Below, in pieces: positions 24,407 through 31,425 of a stretch of 64,000 nucleotides of DNA. The stretch spans positions 87,214 to 151,213 of the forward strand of contig CAUVXJ010000031.1 of assembly GCA_963555925.1 (NCBI GenBank), read 5' to 3'. The position numbers and the translations under genes were made by a program. The stretch is from Protofrankia sp963555925 (GTDB taxonomy: Bacteria; Actinomycetota; Actinomycetes; Frankiales; Frankiaceae). The notes under the pieces were generated by a model. It saw only the letters and a program-made list of their open reading frames with translations. It did not search any database and was not told the DNA's origin. How positions within the stretch are numbered: the stretch's first letter is position 1; each line of letters opens with the position of its first letter.

Positions 24407-24814
24407 GGGAGCCGACCTCCACCACGGTTGCCGGGACGGGTGCCGCGTCCACGTTGTTCAACGGTTCTATCCGGACGGCGTGGACGCGCAAGGACGTGGC
24501 AGGTGACCGTAGGCTGACCTACACGAGCCGCGCGATAGGGCTCTCACCGGACGGCTTCAGGGGGTACGGTCCCCACGGGGAGACAGGGAGTCAGCCCATC
24601 GCGACCGGCGTAACGGCAGAGCCGTCGGCAGCGGTGGGCAGAAGTAGATGTGGATATGCCGCAGATGTGGATATGCAGCCCGAAGCCGCTGGCGTCATGA
24701 CGCAGCCGCTGGCGGCGGAGGGCAGGATGGTAACAGACAGGCGACGACCGGGCGGCCTTGCCGCCCCTGACCTGCAGGCGACACCATCGTCTGGACGAAG
24801 GGACTGAGTCCTCG
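24407..24814. other. Intergenic region between clpP2 and clpX
   Basis: No supported gene. It contains a 17-bp duplication (agatgtggatatgccgc at 24646, again at 24663 with one change) and probably the clpX promoter. Confidence 0.5.
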
Positions 24815-26095
24815 GTGGCACGCATAGGTGACGGCGGTGACCTGCTCAAGTGCTCGTTCTGTGGCAAGTCCCAGAAGCAGGTGAAGAAGCTCATCGCCGG
24901 GCCCGGCGTATACATCTGCGACGAGTGTATTGATCTCTGCAACGAGATCATCGAAGAGGAGCTGTCGGAGTCCTCTGATCTCAAGTGGGACGAGCTGCCG
25001 AAGCCGCGCGAGATCTACGAGTTCCTGGACGGCTACGTAGTTGGTCAGGAACAGGCCAAGAAGACCCTGTCGGTTGCTGTCTACAACCATTACAAGCGCG
25101 TCCAGGTGGGCGGTGGTGACAGCAAGGGCGATGTTGAACTGGCGAAGAGCAACATCCTCCTGCTGGGCCCCACCGGATGTGGTAAGACGCTGCTCGCGCA
25201 GACCCTGGCGCGGATGCTCAACGTCCCGTTCGCGATCGCCGATGCCACCGCGCTCACCGAGGCCGGATATGTCGGTGAGGACGTGGAGAACATCCTGCTC
25301 AAACTCATCCAGGCTGCCGACTACGACGTCAAAAAAGCCGAGACCGGCATCATCTACATCGACGAAGTCGACAAGATCGCGCGCAAGTCGGAGAACCCGA
25401 GTATCACCCGGGACGTCTCCGGCGAGGGCGTCCAGCAGGCGCTGCTGAAGATACTGGAGGGAACGACCGCCAGTGTTCCCCCGCAGGGCGGTCGCAAGCA
25501 TCCGCACCAGGAATTCATCCAGATCGACACGACGAACGTCCTGTTCATCGTTGGTGGGGCCTTCGCCGGGCTCGATCGGATCATCGATTCGCGGATCGGT
25601 AAGAAATCACTTGGGTTCCGCGCGGTCCTCCATGGCAAGGACGATCCGGATGTTGCCAACATCTTCACCGACGTCATGCCGGAGGATCTGCTCAAGTATG
25701 GAATGATTCCCGAGTTCATAGGCCGACTGCCAGTGATCACCAGCGTGTCGAGCCTCGACCGGGAAGCGCTCATCCGCATTCTCACCGAACCGAAGAACGC
25801 GCTGGTCCGGCAGTACAAGAAATTGTTCGAGCTGGATAATGTCGATCTTGACTTTACGGGTGACGCGCTGGATGCGATCGCGGACCAGGCGATATTGCGG
25901 GGGACCGGTGCGCGTGGGCTCCGAGCAATCATGGAGGAGGTCCTGCTATCGGTCATGTACGACATTCCGAGCCGCAAGGACGTCGCCCGCGCGGTGGTGA
26001 CGCGCGAGGTCGTTCTTGAGCATGTCAACCCGACGCTCGTGCCGCGTGACGTCGCCGCATCCAAGCGGAGTCCCCGCCAGGAGAAGTCGGCCTGA
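24815..26095 (+). CDS. clpX: ClpX ATPase subunit of Clp protease
   Basis: AAA+ unfoldase that delivers substrates to ClpP. The GTG gives the family-typical N-terminus MARIGDGGDLLKCSFCGKSQ; 426 residues. The zinc-binding domain has Cys pairs CSFC and CDEC. Walker A is GPTGCGKT, Walker B IIYIDEVDK, sensor and pore elements lie in GEGVQQALLKILEGT and GYVGEDVENI, and GRLPV precedes the C-terminal domain. folC starts 1 nt after the stop, so translation is probably coupled. Confidence 0.95.
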   Translation: MARIGDGGDLLKCSFCGKSQKQVKKLIAGPGVYICDECIDLCNEIIEEELSESSDLKWDELPKPREIYEFLDGYVVGQEQAKKTLSVAVYNHYKRVQVGGGDSKGDVELAKSNILLLGPTGCGKTLLAQTLARMLNVPFAIADATALTEAGYVGEDVENILLKLIQAADYDVKKAETGIIYIDEVDKIARKSENPSITRDVSGEGVQQALLKILEGTTASVPPQGGRKHPHQEFIQIDTTNVLFIVGGAFAGLDRIIDSRIGKKSLGFRAVLHGKDDPDVANIFTDVMPEDLLKYGMIPEFIGRLPVITSVSSLDREALIRILTEPKNALVRQYKKLFELDNVDLDFTGDALDAIADQAILRGTGARGLRAIMEEVLLSVMYDIPSRKDVARAVVTREVVLEHVNPTLVPRDVAASKRSPRQEKSA

Positions 26096-26096
26096 C

Positions 26097-27446
26097 ATGA
26101 CATCTCGGCCGGACACCATGGCGGATGCCGACGCGGCCGCTCTCACCCGGGTGGGCAGGGCGCTGGCCGAACGCTTCCCGCATCGGATGCTGCCCGATCT
26201 GGAACGGATGCGGGATCTGGTCGATCTGTTGGGTCAGCCCCAGCGTGCCTACCCCTCGATCCATCTGACGGGGACCAACGGCAAAACCTCCACCGCCCGC
26301 ATGGTGGATTCGTTGCTGCGCGCCTTCGGAATCAGACCCGGCCTTTACACGTCCCCGCACCTGGAGAGCGTGACTGAACGTATCGGTCTGGCGGGTCGAC
26401 CTGCTCCGGCTGCCGCCTTCATCAAGGCGTACGACGACGTCATCCCCTACGTTGAGCTTGTCGACGGCAGACATCCTGACCGTGTCACGTTCTTCGAACT
26501 ACTGACCGCGATGGCCTTTGCCGCCTTCGCCGATGCGCCGGTCGATGTCGGTGTCATCGAGGTCGGCATGGGTGGGACCTGGGATGCGACCAACGTGCTG
26601 AACGCGGCCGTGACGGTGGTGACCCCGATCTCCATTGATCATCAAGAACTCGGCGCGACACTCGACGCAGTGGCGGCGGAGAAAGCCGGCATCATCCACG
26701 CCGACGCGCTCGTCGTGCTCGGCCAACAGCCGTTGGATGCGGCGGAGGTGCTGCTGCGCAGGGCCGGCGAAGTCGGAGCGACGGTGGCGCGCGAGGGACT
26801 GGAGTTCGGAGTCCTCGCCCGTGACATTGCCGTTGGTGGTCAGATGGTGACTATTCGTGGGCTTGGTGGTGTCTATGAGGATCTGCTGCTGAGCCTGCAC
26901 GGTGCACATCAGGCGCACAATGCCGCGTGTGCGCTGGCGGCGGTTGAAGGATTTCTCGGTGGCGGTCGGGAGGTTCTCGACCTCGACGCCGTACGCGCCG
27001 GGTTCGCGCACGCCGATTCGCCAGGCCGACTGGAGATCGTCCGGCGCTCGCCGACGGTCCTGTTGGACGGCGCACACAATGTCGCGGGCGCGCACGCGCT
27101 GGTCGCGGCGGTCGAGGAGTCGTTCAACTTCGATCACCTCGTCGGTGTCGTGGGGATGCTCGCGGACAAGGACGCGGTCGGCATTCTGGCTGCGTTGGAG
27201 CCCGTGCTGCACGCGGTGGTCGTCACCCAGAGCGGTTCGCCACGGGCTATGCCGGTGGATGATCTAGCTGCGATTGCTGTAGACGTGTTCGGCGCCGACC
27301 GGGTGGAGGTTGCCTCGCGTCTCGATGACGCTATCGACGCTGGGGTTCGCCTGGCAGAGGAGGATTCCGACCTCGGCGGTGCCGCGGTGCTGGTGACCGG
27401 TTCCCTTGTGACGGTGGGGGAGGCCCGCCGCCTTCTGCGTCGCTGA
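26097..27446 (+). CDS. folC: Dihydrofolate synthase / folylpolyglutamate synthase
   Basis: Adds glutamate to dihydropteroate and to folates. The ATG directly after the clpX stop gives 449 residues; a second ATG seven codons on is possible. Mur-ligase family motifs: HLTGTNGKTSTARM (P-loop, about residue 57), SPHLESVTERI, TPISIDHQELG, AHNVAGAHALV and a GVVGMLADKD segment. In many actinobacteria valS separates clpX from folC and a DUF4233 gene follows folC; neither is present here. Confidence 0.92.
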   Translation: MTSRPDTMADADAAALTRVGRALAERFPHRMLPDLERMRDLVDLLGQPQRAYPSIHLTGTNGKTSTARMVDSLLRAFGIRPGLYTSPHLESVTERIGLAGRPAPAAAFIKAYDDVIPYVELVDGRHPDRVTFFELLTAMAFAAFADAPVDVGVIEVGMGGTWDATNVLNAAVTVVTPISIDHQELGATLDAVAAEKAGIIHADALVVLGQQPLDAAEVLLRRAGEVGATVAREGLEFGVLARDIAVGGQMVTIRGLGGVYEDLLLSLHGAHQAHNAACALAAVEGFLGGGREVLDLDAVRAGFAHADSPGRLEIVRRSPTVLLDGAHNVAGAHALVAAVEESFNFDHLVGVVGMLADKDAVGILAALEPVLHAVVVTQSGSPRAMPVDDLAAIAVDVFGADRVEVASRLDDAIDAGVRLAEEDSDLGGAAVLVTGSLVTVGEARRLLRR

Positions 27447-27462
27447 CCGGTAGGTTGCAACC

Positions 27463-27580
27463 TGGGCCAAAGGCAGCGCGATGATGTCTTTCGCGCTGTC
27501 GGCGGCCGTACGGGTCATGACGTTGGCCAAAGGCGGCGCGATCATGTCGTTCGCGCGCCGCCGGCGGCCGTACGGGCCTT
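27463..27580 (+). repeat. Two tandem 60-bp repeat units
   Basis: ggccaaaggc(a/g)gcgcgat recurs 60 bp apart between folC and ndk. Each unit contains GCGCGA, nine bases, TCGCGC, then a ggcggccgtacggg tail. The core matches the 59-bp units near 24300, but the flanking parts differ. Confidence 0.75.
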
Positions 27581-27619
27581 ATATCACATCTGTCCATCTG
27601 GGTGACAAAAGGGAGTTCC

Positions 27620-28033
27620 GTGTCAGTCGAACGCACACTCGTGCTGGTCAAGCCCGACGGCGTGAGCCGTGGCCTCGTCGGCGAGGTCGTCGGTCGGCTG
27701 GAACGCAAGGGTCTGACCTTGGTCGCACTTGAGCTGCGCACGCTGGAGCGGTCGGTGGCCGAGACCCACTACGCCGAGCACGCGGCCAAGCCGTTCTTTG
27801 GCGAACTGGTCGACTTCATCGTTTCCGGCCCGTTGGTCGCATTGGTCGCCCAGGGGCCGCGGGCGATCGAGGCGGTGCGCGGCCTCATCGGCGCCACCGA
27901 CCCGGTCAAGGCGGCTCCGGGATCCCTGCGTGGCGACCACGCACTGGAGATCGGACAGAACCTCGTCCACGGATCCGACTCGCCGGAGTCGGCCAAGCGT
28001 GAGATCGATTTGTTTTTCCCGGGGTTGATCTGA
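27620..28033 (+). CDS. ndk: Nucleoside diphosphate kinase
   Basis: 137 residues, transfers the gamma-phosphate between nucleoside triphosphates and diphosphates. GTG start after AAAAGGGAG. The opening ERTLVLVKPDGVSRGLVGEV and the active-site motif NLVHGSDSPESAKREI with the phosphorylated His are intact. Length is normal. It stands downstream of folC, separated by the 60-bp repeats, and is followed by a strong hairpin. Confidence 0.94.
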   Translation: MSVERTLVLVKPDGVSRGLVGEVVGRLERKGLTLVALELRTLERSVAETHYAEHAAKPFFGELVDFIVSGPLVALVAQGPRAIEAVRGLIGATDPVKAAPGSLRGDHALEIGQNLVHGSDSPESAKREIDLFFPGLI

Positions 28034-28066
28034 CCTCACCGAGTGGTCCTGGGGTGAGATCGTGAT

Positions 28067-28108
28067 CGGTCCGGCATCGAGGCTCAGGTGGTCGGTGATG
28101 CCGGACCG
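28067..28108 (+). terminator. Hairpin terminator after ndk
   Basis: A perfect 12-bp stem (CGGTCCGGCATC / GATGCCGGACCG) with an 18-nt loop, 34 bp after the ndk stop. A weak T-rich stretch follows. Confidence 0.75.
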
Positions 28109-28480
28109 TTTGCCCGGATTTTTGCCTGGATTATCGAACACCGACGCTCCGGGCGCGCTTCTCGGTCGCCTCGGGTAGCATTCTTGTGACTCCGGGTGTT
28201 AGAACTGGTCGTACGGGTTGGGGCTGGCAGGCAGGTTGACCCGACATGGCGCGTGGATCGTCACACGTCATGGATCCCTCACCGGGACGGCAGGATCGGT
28301 TTGCCCGGTTTAGGCTTTTGGTGTCTGCGAGAGCGTCTTTACTGGATTGCCGGATCACTGGATGGGGCTCGTCGGAGAAGCAGTGGATACGCCCTCGTCA
28401 CGGACACCGCCTGCCCTACAACTCCAGCACGCCCAGCGTGCGCACCCAGACCGCACACCCGGGAAGGCCGGCATCCGACG
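28109..28480. other. Upstream region of mreB
   Basis: About 370 bp without a supported gene. It should hold the mreB promoter; an open frame in line with mreB continues upstream here but has no family resemblance. Confidence 0.5.
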
Positions 28481-29512
28481 ATGTCCAGTTCGTTGTCGTT
28501 CCTAGGCCGTGACATGGCCGTCGACCTTGGCACCGCCAACACGCTCGTCTACGTGCGTGGTCGCGGGATCGTGCTGAACGAGCCCAGTGTAGTAGCGATC
28601 AACACCACCACCACGGGGATCCTCGCGGTCGGTACCGAGGCGAAGCGGATGATCGGCCGCACTCCCGGCAACGTGGTCGCGATCCGTCCCCTCAAGGACG
28701 GCGTCATCGCCGACTTCGACACGACCGAGCGGATGCTGCGGTACTTCATTCAGAAGGTCCACCGGCGGCGCCACTTCGCCAAGCCGCGGTTGGTCGTGTG
28801 CGTGCCTTCCGGAATCACCGGGGTCGAGCAACGGGCCGTGAAGGACGCGGGATACCAGGCGGGTGCCCGAAAAGTCTACATCATCGAGGAGCCGATGGCG
28901 GCGGCGATCGGTGCCGGGCTCCCCGTCCACGAACCCACCGGGAACATGGTCGTCGACATCGGTGGTGGGACCACGGAGGTGGCGGTCATCTCCCTGGGCG
29001 GGATCGTGACGAGCCAGTCCATCCGAACCGCGGGGGACGAGCTTGACACAGCGATCATCTCCTATGTCAAAAAGGAGTACTCGCTCATGCTCGGCGAGCG
29101 GACGGCGGAAGAGATCAAAATGGCGATCGGCTCCGCCCACAAGATGTCGGACGAGCCCAGCGCGGAGATCCGCGGCCGGGACCTGGTCTCCGGCCTGCCC
29201 AAGACCATCGTCGTGACTGCCGAGGAGATCCGTAAGGCCATCGAGGAACCGGTCAATGCGGTGATCGACGCCGTCAAGGTCACCCTCGACAAGTGCCCGC
29301 CGGAGTTGTCCGGTGACATCATGGACCGCGGCATCGTCCTGACTGGTGGGGGAGCGCTCCTGCGCGGTCTGGACGAGCGTCTCCGCCACGAGACCGGGAT
29401 GCCGATCCATATCGCGGACAATCCACTGCACTCGGTCGCCATGGGCTCCGGCAAGTGCGTCGAGGAATTCGAGGCGCTGCAGCAGGTGCTCATATCCGAG
29501 CCTCGCCGTTGA
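28481..29512 (+). CDS. mreB: Rod-shape protein MreB (actin homologue)
   Basis: 343 residues. Actin-fold phosphate motifs are clear: MAVDLGTANTLVYVRGRGIV (phosphate 1), MVVDIGGGTTEVAVISLGG (phosphate 2), VILTGGGALLRGLDERL region (adenosine) and EEPMAAAIGAGLPV. MreB forms ATP-dependent membrane-associated filaments and scaffolds wall synthesis; in sporulating actinomycetes it serves spore-wall formation. First gene of an mreB-mreC-mreD-mrdA-rodA elongasome cluster. The start ATG is the usual one (MSSSLSFLGRDMAVDLG). Confidence 0.95.
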   Translation: MSSSLSFLGRDMAVDLGTANTLVYVRGRGIVLNEPSVVAINTTTTGILAVGTEAKRMIGRTPGNVVAIRPLKDGVIADFDTTERMLRYFIQKVHRRRHFAKPRLVVCVPSGITGVEQRAVKDAGYQAGARKVYIIEEPMAAAIGAGLPVHEPTGNMVVDIGGGTTEVAVISLGGIVTSQSIRTAGDELDTAIISYVKKEYSLMLGERTAEEIKMAIGSAHKMSDEPSAEIRGRDLVSGLPKTIVVTAEEIRKAIEEPVNAVIDAVKVTLDKCPPELSGDIMDRGIVLTGGGALLRGLDERLRHETGMPIHIADNPLHSVAMGSGKCVEEFEALQQVLISEPRR

Positions 29513-29640
29513 CCCGACCTGACTTCATCCGATCTGTTCAAATCGTACCGAGTGGGATGTCGATCGGCGGGAACACCGACCGGCGGTTCGCTCGTCCCAT
29601 GAACTGACGAGGTCCCAGATTGGCGTCGCCGGGCACGGCG

Positions 29641-29778
29641 ATGCCCGAACTGGCATCGCCGTCGACGACGTTGGCACGGACGGCAGTGCCGTGGATGGCA
29701 GCGCTGTGGATGGCAGTGTCGTGGATGGCAGTGTCGTGGATGGAATTGTCAGGTATGGAGGCCGGCGGTGGGACGTGA
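29641..29778 (+). CDS. Possible 45-residue leader ORF overlapping mreC start
   Basis: A small frame starting at ATG 29641 reads through the 15-bp tandem repeat as WMAVS-type units (four Trp in 20 residues) and stops 11 nt inside mreC. There is no good Shine-Dalgarno and no homologue known to me. It could be a leader peptide coupled to mreC, or chance translation of the repeat. Confidence 0.22.
   Translation: MPELASPSTTLARTAVPWMAALWMAVSWMAVSWMELSGMEAGGGT
29678..29752. repeat. 15-bp tandem repeat upstream of mreC
   Basis: Five units of ggatggcagtgtcgt with a few substitutions. They end just before the mreC ribosome-binding site. Confidence 0.85.
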
Positions 29779-30742
29779 GAACCGGCGCTCCCGTGTGGTC
29801 GTTATCGGACTGCTGGTCGTGGCGTTCATCCTGATCACAGTCGACTACCGCTCGAGCGACAGCTCGTCAGGATTGCGGGGCGTGCTGCGAGGCGGATTCG
29901 CAACGGTGGAGGGCGGTCTGACCGCCGTCACCCGCCCGATCGGGCGGACGGTGTCCTCGCTGGCGCACCCCAATCGTTACCAGCAGCGGGCCGACGCACT
30001 GGCTGCGGAGAATGCCGAGCTCAAGCGCCAGCTTGCCGATGATGCCGAGGTACGGCGGCAGGCCGCCGGGCTGGCCAACCTGCGGTTGCTCGCCGACCGG
30101 GGGCAGTACTCGATCATAGCGGCAAGAGTGATCGCGATCGGCGACATCACCGGGACCGACTGGTCCGTCACGGTCAACGCCGGCAGTGCGGACGGCGTCA
30201 TGCCGGACAAGCTTGTGCTCGACAGCGACGGACTGGTCGGTACGGTGCTGTCCTCGACCGCCCACACCGCCGTGATCCGTCTCGCCTGTGATCCCGCGAG
30301 TCACATCGGCGCCCGCTTGGAGGGTACCCGGTTGCTCGGCGCAGTCGCTGGCACGGGCAGCCCGGACACCGTGGCCTTCACCCTCTACGACGCGACGCGC
30401 CAGGTGAAGGTCGGGGACCGCCTGGTCTCCTTCGGCAGCGCGGACTATGTCGGTGGGGTACCGGTCGGTGTGGTCACGAAAGTCCTTGACACGAGCGAAG
30501 GGCTCTCACGTTCGGCCGAGGTGACCACCTTCGCCGCCATGGGGTCGCTCGACCTGGTCGGGATAGTCGTGGGGAACGTCCCGGCCGACTCAGGCGACCG
30601 GGTACTAGCGCCGCGACCGGCACCCGCTGTGTCCGCACCCACCGCGCCCATGCCTGCGTCGGCGCCCGCATCACCCGCATCACCCGCCAAGGTTCCGGTG
30701 ACACCGGCTCTTGCCCCCGCAGCGACCGCGTCGGTCGGCTGA
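29768..30742 (+). CDS. mreC: Rod-shape-determining protein MreC
   Basis: 324 residues from a GTG with GGAGG upstream. One membrane segment (about residues 9-25, VVVIGLLVVAFILITV), a coiled coil (ADALAAENAELKRQLADDAEVRRQ, about 78-100), then the beta-barrel domains with NAGSADGVMPDKLVLDSDGLVGTV and VKVGDRLVSFGSADYVGGVPVG. The C-terminus is an Ala/Pro-rich tail. It links MreB filaments to wall enzymes. Cotranscribed with mreD, 8 bp downstream. Confidence 0.92.
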   Translation: MGRENRRSRVVVIGLLVVAFILITVDYRSSDSSSGLRGVLRGGFATVEGGLTAVTRPIGRTVSSLAHPNRYQQRADALAAENAELKRQLADDAEVRRQAAGLANLRLLADRGQYSIIAARVIAIGDITGTDWSVTVNAGSADGVMPDKLVLDSDGLVGTVLSSTAHTAVIRLACDPASHIGARLEGTRLLGAVAGTGSPDTVAFTLYDATRQVKVGDRLVSFGSADYVGGVPVGVVTKVLDTSEGLSRSAEVTTFAAMGSLDLVGIVVGNVPADSGDRVLAPRPAPAVSAPTAPMPASAPASPASPAKVPVTPALAPAATASVG

Positions 30743-30750
30743 GGCCCGTC

Positions 30751-31281
30751 GTGTGGGACATGGGAACACGCGAGGACGAGGTTCGGGGTACGGCCGTCGT
30801 GGTCACCGTGGTCATGATGGTCGTTCTGATCGTTGTGCAACTGTCGGTCATAGCCGCACTCGATCTCCCGTTGGGGAGCCCGGATGTGGTCCTGATCGTG
30901 TTGACCTTTGTGGCGCTCGCGCGGGGACCGCTGTTCGGCGCGGTCGTCGGGTTCGCGGTCGGCCTGATCGCGGACCTGCTCTCGACGCACGTTCTCGGCC
31001 AGACCGCGATGGTCTTCTGCCTGGTCGGCTATGGCGTGGGTCTGGCCCACGGCGAGACCGGGCGGACGGCCCACCTCCCCATGGCCGCCGCCGCGGCCGC
31101 CTCAGCGCTGGGCACTGCCGGCCATGCGGCGCTGGCCGGGATTCTCGGCAATGCCAGCCTGGCCGGAACGCAGGTGCTCCTGCGCTCGGTCGGTGCCGCG
31201 CTCTACTCGCTGGTACTGACCCCGTTCCTGTTCCCGCTGGTGATGGCTGGGATGCGGCGTCTGCACCGAGACCAACCGTGA
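30751..31281 (+). CDS. mreD: Rod-shape-determining protein MreD
   Basis: 176-residue membrane protein with about five helices, beginning VVVTVVMMVVLIVVQLSVIAAL and ending LYSLVLTPFLFPLVMAGM. The SPDVVLIVLTFVALARGPLFGAVVGFAVGLIADL segment is typical of MreD. The start is a GTG; an ATG three codons on is also possible. Its stop TGA overlaps a GTG (GTGA) that opens the first of eight minicistrons leading to mrdA. Confidence 0.88.
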   Translation: MWDMGTREDEVRGTAVVVTVVMMVVLIVVQLSVIAALDLPLGSPDVVLIVLTFVALARGPLFGAVVGFAVGLIADLLSTHVLGQTAMVFCLVGYGVGLAHGETGRTAHLPMAAAAAASALGTAGHAALAGILGNASLAGTQVLLRSVGAALYSLVLTPFLFPLVMAGMRRLHRDQP

Positions 31282-31425
31282 CCCGGCGGCCACGATGAGA
31301 CGGCCACGGTGAGACGGGTGGGACGATGAGACGGCCACGATGAGACGGGTTGGACCATGAGACGGCTGGGACCATGAGACGGCAGCGACCATGAGACGGC
31401 AGCGACCATGAGACGGCAGCGGTCC
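31278..31425 (+). repeat. 14/17-bp tandem repeat forming eight overlapping minicistrons
   Basis: Between mreD and mrdA, units of the type atgagacggcagcgacc repeat head to tail. Start codons fall at 31278 (GTG, overlapping the mreD stop), 31295, 31309 (GTG), 31326, 31340, 31357, 31374 and 31391. Each opens a frame of five or six amino-acid codons (for example MTRRPR, MRRPR, MRRVGR, MRRLGP, MRRQRP) whose TGA overlaps the next start as ATGA or GTGA. The last stop overlaps the mrdA ATG at 31408. Steps are 17,14,17,14,17,17,17,17. No Shine-Dalgarno lies before mrdA. Confidence 0.85.

Noticed and set aside
24310..24807. 165-codon rightward frame between clpP2 and clpX
   Set aside because: Its first third is translated repeat sequence and the rest has no domain-like pattern.
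31278..31407. An N-terminal extension of mrdA using one of the upstream repeat starts
   Set aside because: Every upstream start is closed by a stop within seven codons, so none can extend the protein.
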